Shown in pieces: positions 37,231 through 49,121 of a stretch of 64,000 bases of DNA (position 1 is the stretch's first letter; each line of letters opens with the position of its first letter). Below the pieces are notes generated by a model. It saw only the letters and a program-made list of their open reading frames with translations, did not search any database and was not told the origin of the DNA. The DNA lies in contig CM073323.1 in the NCBI GenBank assembly GCA_037043015.1, positions 25,448,758 through 25,512,757 on the forward strand, given 5' to 3'. The stretch comes from Bryum argenteum. Its lineage: Eukaryota > Streptophyta > Bryopsida > Bryales > Bryaceae. Made by a program: the position numbers and the translations under genes.

Positions 37231-38199
37231 CTATTAAGCCCCCCCCCCCCTATTAAGCCCCCCCTATTAATCCCCCCCTGTTAAGCCCCTCCTGAGCCCA
37301 TATTAAGCCACCCTATTAAGTCCCCCTATTAAGCCACCCCTATTAAGCCCCCCCTAAGCCCCTATTAAGCCACCCTATTAAGTCCCCCTATTAAGCCCCC
37401 CTTAGCCCCTCCTATTAAGTCCCCCTATTAAACCCTCTTATTAAGCCTCCCCCCTATTAAGCCCCCCCCCTATTAAACCCTCCTATTAAGTCCCCCTAAA
37501 CTCGTATTAGCCCCCCCCTAAGCCCCTATTAAGCCCCTCTATTAAGCCCCCACCTAAGCCCCTATTAAGCCCCTATTAAGCCCCTAAGCCCCTATTGAGC
37601 CCCTAAGCCCCTAAGCCCCTATTAAGCCCCTATTGAGCCCCTATTGAGCCCCTATTGAGCCCCTATTGAGCCCCTATTGAGCCCCTATTGAGCCCCTATT
37701 GAGCCCCTATTGAGCCCCTATTGAGCCCCTATTGAGCCCCTATTGAGCCCCTATTGAGCCCCTATTGAGCCCCTATTGAGCCCCTATTGAGCCCCTATTG
37801 AGCCCCTATTGAGCCCCTATTGAGCCCCTATTGAGCCCCTATTGAGCCCCTATTGAGCCCCTATTGAGCCCCTATTGAGCCCCTATTGAGCCCCTATTGA
37901 GCCCCTAAGCCCCTAAGCCCCTAAGCCCCTAAGCCCCTAAGCCCCTAAGCCCCTAAGCCCCTAAGCCCCAAAGCCCCTATTAAGCCCCTATTAAGCCCTT
38001 AAGCCCCTATGCCTCTAAGCCCGTAAGCCCCTATTAAGCCCCTATTAAGCCCCTAAGCCCCTAAGCCCCTAAGCCCCTATTAAGCCCCTATTAAGCCCCT
38101 AAGCCCCTAAGCCCCTATTAAGCCCCTAAGCCCCTATTAAGCCCCTAAGCCCCTATTAAGCCCCTATTAAGCCCCTAAGCCCCTAAGCCCCTAAGCTCC
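37231..38199. repeat. C-rich tandem array of CCCCTATTGAG / CCCCTATTAAG / CCCCTAAG units
   Basis: About 970 bp made of 8-bp CCCCTAAG and 11-bp CCCCTATTAAG or CCCCTATTGAG units, with irregular C-runs at the left end. A homogeneous block of about 25 CCCCTATTGAG units spans 37626-37904, followed by CCCCTAAG units to about 37970 and mixed units to the end. The minus strand reads GGGG runs every 8-11 bases. No coding potential. Confidence 0.95.
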
Positions 38200-40866
38200 T
38201 AATTCCACTTAGTTCCATCTCATGCGAACTTTAATTGCATATTTTCCATATTAATTTGTATGCTTGTCACTCCCCAATGAGCAAATGAAAAAATGGCACA
38301 TTGTGAAAGAGTCCAAAATTGATGATTCCACTTGGTCCATCCTTCCATTTACTTTCCATATGCACAAAAATTACTCACACTATAAGCTTCAATACACATT
38401 TTCCCATTTGAGATGTGGCTTGTGCAATTGACTTGAGGTTGTTCCACTTCACTTGATCAATATTGGATCATGTACTAAAATTTTCAGAGCATTAAATTAC
38501 TAACGAAGAATCAAGCTAGCTTCTCTAATTTCCTAATATGGAATTTTTAAAGAACATATTCGCCTCTTATTTGTGTGTCCGGAGGACACGGGTCCTACGT
38601 ACTAGTACAATTATGATAAAAATGAATGTCAACAAGTACATATATTATAATTTTGGGTAGAAGTATAATTATGGCAAAGCTAAAGTAGGTGAATCAATGG
38701 TTAAGATTTGGTACAAGAAAGAGTACAATTGAGGAAAATACTCTTCCTTATGCCAACTTAAAGTAGGCGGATACTTAGAATTTGGTTCGAGAAAAGTACG
38801 ATCACTCACACCCTTCTTAACTTCGTGTCAAAATGGTACATGTAACATTGCAAATTTAGCAAATGGAGGTCAATGTTGTTACAAATCTTAGTAAAATCAA
38901 AAGGTTTGAGAGTTTGAAACACCAATATTCTACTATATATTGAATAACCGCAATTAGTTCAATTCAAGAATGATTGTAAAATAATGATTCCCCAAATATT
39001 GAGATGATTCTCACTGTACTAAAATAAACATCATGAAATCTCACGAGGCTTAAATGAGGCATTTGTGATTTTGTTGTAAGTTTTTCTTGTAACAAATTGT
39101 TTGAAGTAAGTCTGGTTTGTTTTTTTATAAGCATTAATTTTTTGTAAGCTCTTAGCATTCTTACTTTCATTGTGATTCACTTAACTCTTGGTTTCAATAG
39201 ACATCACAATTGTCACATGTTGGATCCTTGTGAACCATTGACATAGTAGACAGTCTTACACATACTTAGTATAGCAAAAGATTGAAATCAATCTTTGGTT
39301 TTTTTGCTTGCAATTTGAGGCCTGTAACTACAATCAAGATGCGAGACCTTTGCAAGAGTGTGCATTTCTTATTGAAAATGAAATCTTAATTACTATTTGA
39401 ACAAAATGTTGAGATCATTGACAAATTCATATGCATGTTACTAAGAAAAGTATAGTAAGGATATTAAGGATGTACCTGCACTTTTTCATTTGCAGTCGTG
39501 AGTTTTGTGAAGTTACTGCCGTTCAATGTTACAAAGCTTTATAAGCAATTGTGCATAGGGTTGCATTGTTTGCTTGTTTGATGATGTAGAGAACTTGGAA
39601 AGTTGTGTCAAGTATCTTAATCCAATTTAAGTATACATAACCATGATTGTCCAAATAAGGTTCACATTTACCGTATACAAAAAGCTATTTACAAGGAGAT
39701 CAACTAAAAGGGGTAATGAGTGAGAATCCAAGGCCCATCTATTTATCACCTTGATTACAATTCACTTGATATCCCCCTACAATGCAATTAACTTACTCAA
39801 GTAAGTTAATGAATTGATTTATTATGGTCTTAACTCATAATTAATGTGGTTGAACCACTTAGTTCACTTCAATTGGATTGTATTGATTGAATATAAACAC
39901 ATATATGCTTTGATGTTTGAGGGGGAAAGGTTGAAATTTTGAAGGTTAGGAGAAAAGAATGATAAGGGGTAAATGAACTAGAATCCAATGCCAACTCATA
40001 ATGTCATAGTGTCATCATAAAAGTACTTCTTGAAGTCAAAATAAGCACCAAATGAATTTCTTGCTCAAATGATAGGAGAGACACATATGGGAGGAAAAAC
40101 AAACTTTTTCATTTGAATGCTTGGAGCTTGGAGCTCAAGTTGAATACAATTTTCTTTCTAAAATCATTGGGGTACACCAAATTCAGTACACTCTCAATTT
40201 AGCATTCAAATAAAGTTACAACAACACCCAATGTTTTAAAATGGAGAAACTGTATTTGTTTTTTCGGTACTCATTGAGCCAAGCATCAATGATCATGAGG
40301 TTGTAAGAGGAGATTGGTCTTGGGATTCTCTTCACGACTCACATGCAATGAATTCCATTGTATTCCAATCTCCACATTGATTGAGGAATTTGAGAGTATC
40401 CTCTACAAAGTGCATTAATCTCCTGCCGTCACACGCCGGCCGACGGGCGGAGGCACGCAGTGAATGCGTTCTTATATTATGCATGTACGAAGACGTATAA
40501 ATACTGGACATGGTATACGGTATACGTAGGCGGAGGCTCGGGAGTATAGAAACTCGCCTTGAGGCTCAACCCTAAACCACGTTTTCTGCAGCCAGAACGC
40601 AGTCGCACTCCCACTGTCCGCACTTTGTATGTAACTTCTGCCATTTCGGGCTTCCAGCTGGTTCGTTTCGGGCTTCTAGCTGGTTCGTTTCGGGCTTCTG
40701 CTGGCTGCATTTCGTAATTATGCTTTTGCCAGTTCGTGTGCATCAAGTGGAGTTCAAGGGAAAAGCTGTTAGTACATGGAACTGGTCAATGTAACAAGTA
40801 AGTGCCGTTTTGATCGAAGAAAAGCGGGAGGAATGAGACATCCGAATTTGTATCCGTTGATGTTGC
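38200..40866. other. Intergenic, AT-rich; no supported gene
   Basis: No recognisable gene. GC content rises after 40430. A short direct repeat (GCTGGTTCGTTTCGGGCTTC, 40660-40700) lies upstream of the PGS1-like exon. Confidence 0.4.
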
Positions 40867-41160
40867 ATGAGGCGAATGGCGATGCGATCGGGGTGTGGAA
40901 GAGATGGCGGGGTTTTACAGGGTCCGTGCCGCACATGGAGACGGGCAGCACTCAGAGACGGAGGTGCTCAAGTCGCTCGTAGGCAGGATGACCGCCCATG
41001 CGATCGCGTGGCTTGCTTCCTTATCAAAGGCGATAGCGTGAAGATTTTGGAAACGCCGTCGCGGTTTTACTATGTGCTGCTCGAAGGCGTCCGAAACGCG
41101 TGCTCGCGTGTCGTCATCGCCTCGCCCTACATCGGTACCGGCACTCTCGAGCAAGAGCTG
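40867..41160 (+). pseudogene. PGS1-like (phospholipase-D fold) first exon, gene fragment
   Basis: 98 codons end at a GTTAGT donor. The last ~52 residues (CFLIKGDSVKILETPSRFYY, VLLEGVRNACSRVVIASPYI, GTGTLEQEL) match the start of the phospholipase-D-fold CDP-diacylglycerol-glycerol-3-phosphate phosphatidyltransferase (yeast/animal PGS1), which makes phosphatidylglycerophosphate for cardiolipin in mitochondria. The preceding 46 residues are Arg-rich and could be a mitochondrial presequence. No later PGS1 exon (HKD motifs) appears before the phospholipase C fragment at 41691, so the gene is cut short. I call it a fragment rather than a working gene. A first exon with its remainder moved elsewhere cannot be excluded. 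Confidence 0.5.
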
Positions 41161-41690
41161 GTTAGTCCCCCACCCCTGTATTGTACTCTAGTCGCATAGC
41201 TTTTTCATACCTCTTGCTCAAATTTCCTTCTACATTGCGTTTCAATCTGCAAATACTGCGATGGCATCTCAAACAGCAAGTACTGCGATGGCGAGAAGAT
41301 GGGCCCTGAGCAGAATGATGCTCCGATTCTTGCATTTGGAGCAAGGGGAAGAGAGCGCCACCTTGGAAGATGGGCCCTGAGCTTCATCGGAAGGGCATTA
41401 ATAAGTTGCCGATGCCCCGTAGCTTGGCTATGAAGAAGGAGACTCCCTTAGCTTCATATCTAAGCTCAAGCTCAGGGGCGCCATCACCAACCACGTACTA
41501 CTCTCACATTCCGTCGATTGCTTGGTTCTTGCTCGTTTCTTCAATTGAGCCCTCTCCTGTTTCGTTGCTTCGCTTGAGTAGCACTGAGCATTTAGTGCAT
41601 TAAACTGCTTGTGCTACACTTGAGTGGAATCAGCATTCGCAATACCAAAATGGAAGGACGATAATTGATGGTGGGAATGTGGTGGTTTAG

Positions 41691-42634
41691 GTGTACCAAG
41701 ACGTGACACGGCCGATCAAGCACTACTACATCTTCACAGGCCACAAATCCTTCTTGACAGGCAACCAGCTGAGCAGCGCCAGCAGCGAGATGCCCATCTT
41801 CGACGCCCTCAGCCGCGGCGTGCGCGTCGTGGAGCTCGACTTGTGGCCTGACGACAAAGGTGGCATCAAAGTCACCCACGGTAAGTGAGCACCTTTCGGC
41901 CGGTTCTCCATCAACACTCAAAATCCCATACCAAACAAATGCATAACAATCGGGTGTGTGTTTCCTTTTGCAGCACACTGACTGATCCAGTGACATTTGA
42001 GAAGTGCTTGGTTGCCATCAAGGAGAATGCGTTCGTAGCGTCCTCGTATCCTGTCTGTGTCACTCTTGAGGATCACCTCACTTGTGAGTTGCAAGTCCAA
42101 GCAGCCCAGGTAAGCTTGCTCAAATGTCTGCTCGTCCGTTTAGTAGTTTTTGTGAACACCATTTTGAATGTCATTGAACTACAGTGGTAGCCTGTGAACT
42201 GGTGAATTGCAGCTCTTCTTACCACAGACTTTTGTTGATACTCCACAGTCACGTATCATCAACAACTGAAGTAAATATGTAGTAGGTAGAGGGTTAGTGT
42301 TGAAAATGGCAGTTTCACTTTCTGTTATTGATGTTCCATGTTTTAGTGTTGTGGAGACTCATTTGGGGCAGCATTGTGGGTGCAGATGATTCTGCGGATA
42401 TTCGGTGATGCTTTGTATTACCCTCCCTTCCCCGATGCATTCACAGAGTTTCCCTCGCCGGAGGATTTGAAAAAGCTTATCATTGTGTCTACGAAGCCAG
42501 CGAAAGAGAATCTGGACGCCGAGGCTGTTCAGAATCCGGCTGCCAGGAATAAGGCTATTCTGGAGCAGGTCCAGGAGGAAGATGAGCAGACGGCGCCGAT
42601 CAGTAATCAAATTGCTCAGCTTCATATCAATCAG
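41691..42634 (+). pseudogene. Phosphoinositide phospholipase C fragment (X domain)
   Basis: Three exon pieces: 41691-41880, 41974-42109, 42386-42634. They encode the PI-PLC catalytic X domain: HYYIFTGHKSFLTGNQLSS (first catalytic His region), ALSRGVRVVELDLWPDDKGG, THG, then [20 protein letters not shown], and FPSPEDLKKLIIVSTKP. PI-PLC cleaves PIP2 to IP3 and diacylglycerol. By my reading the join of exons 1 and 2 is out of frame by one base (expected HGxTLTDP). The N-terminal EF-hand part, Y domain and C2 domain are absent; the sequence after exon 3 is tandem repeat. In plants the X domain is about 145 residues, so most of it is here. It is likely a decayed partial copy, unless an unusual acceptor rescues the frame. 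Confidence 0.65.
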
Positions 42635-42677
42635 GTACAGACCTTCGCACTTTCACTATCAGAGAATTTGAACATCA

Positions 42678-42868
42678 GAGAATTTGAACAGTTATCGATA
42701 CGCAAGCCTTTCTAGCTCCTGAATAGATACATTTTCGAAGAGAATTTGAACAGTTATCGATACGCAAGCCTTTCTAGCTCCTGAATAGATACATTTTCGA
42801 AGAGAATTTGAACAGTTTTCGATACGCAAGCCTTTCTAGCTCCTGAATAGATACATTTTCGAAGAGAA
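42678..42868. repeat. 62-bp tandem repeat, 3 copies
   Basis: Unit GAGAATTTGAACAGTTATCG then ATACGCAAGCCTTTCTAGCT and CCTGAATAGATACATTTTCG. Copies start at 42678, 42740 and 42802 and are almost identical. It directly follows the phospholipase C fragment. Confidence 0.9.
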
Positions 42869-43831
42869 TATATGACACGGACCGACTATGTGTCTTTCAA
42901 CACGTTTAAAGCAAGTGTTGTGATTGTCAATTTCGTTCACTGTGTTAGTCTCAGCACCACTTTTTCGCGTCTGATTGCTGTCTGATTGCTGGATACGTCT
43001 GAGTTTGACTATGTGCAGGCACGAGGATTGGGGCGAACAGTTCATTTATTGAATACTCCAAAGTGGATGGTATATAAATATCTGTTGAGCCCGAGTAGAG
43101 TTTTAAGAATGATCTTGGTTTTTGTCGCTGTTACTTGTTGAATTGCTCTGTTACTGCTTTGAGAATGCTCACTTTTTTTATCACTGTACATACGAATATT
43201 CTTGGGGCAAAAAAATGGGCACGAATGCCTCATTTCATGGTAAGAAAGTGTGTATGCTCAATTTTGAAACTGTAGTAAACTGAAACTGCATAAAAGTGCA
43301 ACATATCCTTTTGTGTAGAGTATGTATGTCATTTTCAAAATCAGTGTATTAGAACTGTGAGAACGTTGTTGGATGAAAGGACATTTCTGGTAAGATGCCC
43401 AAAAATGAAGCAAGTATTAGCGTATAAATTGTATAAATTGTTTGGGGATGTAACAAGTGGAAGGAATATATGTGCATGCAGTAAAATCTTTGGAAAGTAA
43501 ATGATTGACATTATGTTTTTTGGAGACTGACCCCTATAAGAAGTTGTCATTTATTTTAGTTGATAATACGGATGTTTCTAAAGACGTGCCCTGAACAAAT
43601 GACTTGTAATGTGGTGATATTGAAGCATGCAGATTGAAAACAATGTGAACTCTAAACTATACGTGTGTGGGAAAATTTGTACAGCTCATTGTGGGACTCG
43701 GTCTATTTCAGACCACTCCACTATAGGTGATAAATGAAGTCTAAACTTGTGCATAGTAAGCTTTTGTGTAGTAAACATGTAACCATTTTAAAATAATAGG
43801 AGCACTTGGAGAATTTGGAGACACACTAGTC

Positions 43832-43860
43832 TTAATCCCCTAAAGATATTATATACGTGC
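43832..43860. mobile_element. One-ended remnant of the TTAA transposon family
   Basis: TTAATCCCCTAAAGAT matches the terminus of the elements at 12690 and 18515. No matching right end was found downstream within 500 bp. Confidence 0.4.
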
Positions 43861-43916
43861 ACATCCCGATGTTCAATGAACCTTTACTATACAATTTAAA
43901 AGCCATTTCAAGGCAC

Positions 43917-44241
43917 TATGGTAAGGTGTCCTATAATGGCGCAATTTTCAGTACAGAAAATCTACAGGAATGTTGCCAGTGCAAGCAATTTTTGTGCATG
44001 TGGAAAATTAGTAGAAAACTAGAGCAAGTGGAATCATCATTTTTGGACTCTTCTACAGTAAGTAATGAAGTTTCAAAGATGGAAATATAGGTGTTCCTAA
44101 AATGGTGCTCTAAAGTGACGCCCTATAATCTTTGCAGTGTGTACATGGTTCTGTTGTATGGAGAAGCTACTATGTACGTGACAGTGAAGATTACTAGGGC
44201 TCCATTTTCGGCACTGCGCCATTTTTGGCTGCTCTACCATA
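43917..44241. mobile_element. MITE, TATGGTA family, single full copy, 325 bp
   Basis: Left end TATGGTAAGGTGTCCTATAA then TGGCGCA; right end TGCGCCATTTTTGGCTGCTC then TACCATA. Interior is about 95 percent like the dimer at 4.3-4.9 kb. This copy gives the clean element boundaries. Confidence 0.75.
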
Positions 44242-44503
44242 TTTCTGAAAAACCTGCAAGTTCAACTTTACAATTCATAACAAATTGTAAAAGAGTCCAC
44301 TTTCCACAAGTGATACTTCCCTTGAATAATTGAATGTCCATACCCATGCACAAAATCCTCCTCACACGCTTTTAATACACATTTGCCATACTTGAGCACT
44401 TGATGAGCAGTCCACCTTCTAATTACGATTGGTACCTATCGCTCCGTCACTTGCTGGCGCCATCGATCGCCCGATCCAGGCTTACACTTCAGTAGGGTTT
44501 CGA

Positions 44504-44935
44504 GGGTTTCGCGAGAGCGTCAGTCGCAATTTTGAATTGCCAAGCATTCGCATGCATGCCGGTATTGCCTGCAAAATTGAGATTCATGTTAATTAGCTCG
44601 AAGAAGAAGGCCAGCTGCTCAATAAAGTTGGGACCGCCTGTTCAGTTCAAGATTAAATTTCGAGGTTCCGGATGCAAATAATTCTCTAAGACGCTTAAGA
44701 GTCCGGAGCTTGAATGAGAATTTAAGTAGGGTTTCGCGAGAGCGTCAGTCGTAGTTTTGAATTGACAACGATTTGCATGCATGCCGGTATTAATTGCTGC
44801 AAATTTCAGACTCATGATTGCTCGAAGAAGAAGGCTACCTAATAAGGTTCGGACCGCCTGTTTATTTCAAGATTTAGTCTCGAGGTTCCGGATGCAATTA
44901 TTTTTTTATGACGCCTAAGAGTCCGGAGCTTGAGA
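44504..44935. repeat. Tandem dimer with ~225-bp unit
   Basis: GGGTTTCGCGAGAGCGTCAG starts at 44504 and again at 44729. Both units continue through TTGAATTG..., GCATGCATGCCGGTATT, GCTCGAAGAAGAAGG, GACCGCCTGTT.A.TTCAAG, CGAGGTTCCGGATGCAA and AGAGTCCGGAGCTTGA. Diverged by some percent. No frame is conserved between copies. Confidence 0.8.
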
Positions 44936-45885
44936 ATCCGCAGAATTAGTAAAGCCGCGAGATCAAAGCCAGAGAAGAAGCATAACAATGCTCCGCGTAG
45001 TTAGTTTGCGTTCGATTGACTCCATGATGCCAGGGGAGGAGCATCTCAGGGCTCCCGGTCGGAGCATGTTTAGTTTGCGATTGAGTCTCGATTGCATCTC
45101 CAGCTTAGGACGGTTGCTTGTGCTTGGACATCCGTCTGTCTTAACGACGCGTGACGCTCGTAAGAAGGAACGAATATGTCACTCAAGGTACAAACTATGA
45201 CTGCAATCAGAGATTGAGCCTGCCGTGGTATGAATTGTGTAGATGCTCCTCGATTGGCATAGCGTCAGTCGCTCATGATCACGCTATCAAGCTTCTTGGC
45301 AATCCGAAAGCTCGGCTGAGACATATTGAGGTTCCGGTTGATATTGAGTTCAAATGCAATGAATTAGATTCGATCATGAAGCTTCAGGGTCCGCGAGCTT
45401 GGAGCTGTAGAGTCCACGATCGATGCCAGAGAAGAGAAGGACGCATGCTTAGTTCGCGGACTGTCTCTCCCGCTTCGCGGACTTTAATACACTCCCGCTT
45501 TTTGGATCCAGCACAGTTTCTTACCATCAAGCTCTCTACCTCCGTCTCTATTTTCGTTACTGTTGGCAGCAGTACGCTTATCTAACTTATCTGACCCCGA
45601 GGGAACAAAAATGGCACTCTTGACAGGTATGTAATCTAATGCTGAGCCTGCTGTGTTATCAATTCTGTAGTTGCTCTGTGAGTGGCTCCGAGCGAACCGT
45701 CTCTGGTCCCGCGGTTACGTCCCCTTGCGATCCGAAAGCGTGGCTACGGCACCAATTACGGGCGTCATTTTACAGGGATGATCGATCATTTTGTCGCGCC
45801 ATGCATCCCTCGGCCGTCTGATGTGTTTTATATCTTCTGGTGATCGAAATCTAAAAAGTTACAGGCGGTATATGCCTTGAGCATC

Positions 45886-46321
45886 AACATGGGAACAGGG
45901 GAGTTCAGTAATCTGCTAATCAAAGGACTGTGGCCTCCTCAAGCGGAGGTACGTAACTTTCCTTGCTATACTGTAATCATGCTCATATCTCGTTGAGCAT
46001 ACATTTTCTCATGATCGATCATGAATGGCCTTATCGCGGATTTGACTTTCAGGATTGAGAGGATGATTGCCTCGTGCAATCAGATTATATCCTCAAAAGT
46101 CTTGGTGAGTACACATTCGGATTTGGAGTTTAGATTCCTTGGATCACTCTTGCTGGCCTCCAGTCTAAAGTCGACTCCAGTCCCGCACTTGGATAACTTC
46201 ATTCTGAAAATCTTGTCTATGCATTCTGCAGGCATTTGATTGTGTGGACGGTGTCGATTCGATTGGAGCAATATGCTTACGGATGCTCATTGGTCGGGTG
46301 CGAGCAATCCCAACATTAAAT
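45886..46321 (+). other. Exon-like pieces of an unrecognised gene, probably decayed
   Basis: Three segments are bounded by good splice signals: 45866-45946 (INMGTGEFSNLLIKGLWPPQ, donor GTACGT), 46053-46104 (IERMIASCNQIISSK, donor GTGAGT), and 46232-46323 (AFDCVDGVDSIGAICLRMLI, donor GTGCCG). Their phases do not connect into one frame as I read them, and no start or end exon is clear. I recognise no family. Confidence 0.25.
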
Positions 46322-46323
46322 CC

Positions 46324-49121
46324 AGGTGCCGTTTCTTCTCATATCAAATTAAACTCTGACTCCAAGTATCTAAACTTTCTTGAACATTCTCAAAGAGTCC
46401 AGAAAGTTCAAAACTGGTGAGAGCATATTGTGGTTACAATGGACTTGTAAGGACAGTGAGACCAGTGAACAGTTTCAGGTGCCCTTGCGCATGCCCCTAG
46501 ACCCTAGACATTGCCCTATGATATTGAACAACGTAACAAGATGATGAATGTTAGCGAAAGAATTTAACTTATGAACTTATTGGAGGAAGTAAAAGAGAAG
46601 GGTGTAAAGAAATCTCCCATGCACCCTCTTGAACCATCAAGTTGCTCAACAATATATTAGCGGTGAAGAACCAAGAATCTCCAAGAAGTTGGAAAGGAAT
46701 AAAGAGAGGGTTCCGAAAACAATAACGTGCTCTTAGATCGTGACAATATTATTGGACATCCAAGAAGGCCAAGGGGTATTTACAAGAAATGAACTCATTC
46801 AATGGGTTTACAAGGAATGACGAAAAAAGGCACAAGGAATCTTGCTAGCACTTTCATCGTTAAGACCATCAAGCTTCTCAACTTTTGAATTATTTGATAA
46901 AGGAAGGTTACATACAAGAATCAATCATTTCATGATCCGAGTCTACCTAGATGAACCAAGAAAAAGGATTTATCATGGGCAAAAAGACGAAGAACATATG
47001 CAAGAAATGAAGCTACTATTCAATTCATGACTTTACAACGGGAATTTGTAGATCCAAGAAGGGCGTGGGAAATCAACCTATAATTTATCATATGGATTCT
47101 TAGTAGGGAATCAAATATCCAAGAAGGGCGTAGAGAATCCTCCGTACCTATATTTTCAACAATGTTCTAGTTATGGCTTACAAAATCATGAACCTCGCAT
47201 CAAAGATGCTAGAAGAAAAATGATGACGAAGAACAAAGGATCAGGTCAAAGATCCTGCATGCATAGCAAGGACGCTCAATAAGTCTATATTCGTCAGACT
47301 GACGAAGGGTTTGTATTGAGCCTGGACATCGATGCTCGCTCGACTTAAAGACGCCAAAGCCGCTGCCTGAGTAGCCTGACCAGAGCTTCCGTGCCGGGTA
47401 CCCGGAGAGATCAGCCTGCTGATACTCTAACTTCAATCACAACGTGTTCCATCTCTACAAAGAAAGAAAAGGCCCACAACTATTTGGCAAACTTGTACGA
47501 GTACTAGGATCCTCAAGATTCTAACGAGGCCCTAGTATTACTGATCGGTCCCCTCTCTTGTGCAGTGAAACAAGCTGATGATCGATCTGTCCCCTTCCTT
47601 GAGCATCAGTCATACAATGACGTTGACGGCAGCATAAATTCACATAAAAGGTACATAACTCCACCTTTTCATCTTGTTGGCTCGTCGCTTATGTGAGCAG
47701 TCCAGTGCCATGCAGGTGCGTGGCTCTGCATGGGCTGCATGCATGATTCCTCTTTGACCGAGACTAAGTTACATGTACATGTCACTTCAAGTTGAGAAAT
47801 CAGGTATTTCTCTCGAGGTAAATTGATGCCATTTCATGGGACAATTATGTGGACATCCTAGTGGGCTAGAGCACTTTACCTTCCGACACTAAATTACAAA
47901 GGCTCGTATGTATGCGAGACCTTAACGTGTCATCCGGATAGAGCTTGGGCTTCTCTGGGCTTCTGCCGTATGGCAAGTCATCTTGTGCTTGTCAACCATT
48001 CTCGTGCCCGTGCCGCCAAGATTGAAGTGGAATCGCTGGAATCGCTCGCTGGACACCAATACTGCAGACTGCAGGCAGGCAGCTTCTAATGATGAAAGAT
48101 CGTGAAGGGAACGAGAAAAGGAATCATGAGCGCCGCACACAGAGCTGCACTAGATATATAGCTTGCTCGAGCAGCACTAGTGGATCGATTACAATACCCA
48201 CCTTCTCGTCGGTGAGTCCATGATGGAAGGAGCAGAGTGACTTTTGAGATCCATGATGGAAGGAGCAGACTTTTGAGATCCAGTCATCAGAATGACACCC
48301 ATTCAAATAGAGAGATACTTGGGATCGAGTTGCGTGAGTACCAGTTGAGTACTTAGTTCTTGCACAGAGCTAGAATGATGCCCTAGCTAACTTAGGTTCT
48401 CCAATGGGTCATTGCAATTGCGCAAGTCTGATGCTGCCAGAATTCTACACCTACGTGGCTACGTATTGTGAGAGGAGACTTGACAAGTTGATGCTGATCC
48501 GGTAATCCTGACTTCTCCTTGAATGTCAAGACCCCGTTCCCAAGGCTGACCCACATTCTTCATGATTGGTGTCGTCACGGGACTCGTGCAGACGCTCTAA
48601 AGTCGCACTTCCCCTCAATTCGTCCTGAACACGATAACTGCAGGCGGCAGGCGCAGGTATTCTTGAGAATGAGGCCAGGGCAGTCTTAAAGTCGACTCGT
48701 ACCGAAAGAATCATGTGAAAGCGTTTGCGTATCCGAGTAAGTCTCTCTGCCTTGACCTGTCTTGAAGTATGCTCGAAATCCAGGATAGTGCTCAACATTT
48801 TCTTCTTCCAAACAGACAGTCAGGTATTGGAGTTAAGAAGCTGAACTTAAAGAATCATGGGAGAATATCACAACGTAATAAAGCTTGATGGCTTTCTGTA
48901 GCACCAAGTTTGAGTGCTGTACTTGAACTGCAAAGGTTGGTTACACTGTTGCGTACGTAGGCCCCTAAATCGTGCCTGTGGTCTGTTTTGTGGTGCATAG
49001 TTGATCAGTGAGATAGGGTCATTTGTCCCACATGTGTGTGTGAAGTGACTGATTGATTGATAGTACCATGTGCTCGCTTTGATTTCCAGGTAATTATGAC
49101 ATACATAACTACTGCTGCTTT
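46324..49121. other. Intergenic; no supported gene
   Basis: No coherent gene. A 33-bp direct repeat (GATCCATGATGGAAGGAGCA, twice) lies at 48217-48281. Frames of 60-90 codons on both strands show no domains. Confidence 0.4.

Noticed and set aside
37616-37975. Regular array that might be mistaken for a CRISPR
   Set aside because: Units are 8-11 bp in direct contact, with no unique spacers; it is a simple tandem array in a eukaryote.
45151-45585. 144-codon plus-strand frame
   Set aside because: No domain and no start context; parts resemble a loose duplicate of 45640-45760, so it is probably noncoding repeat.
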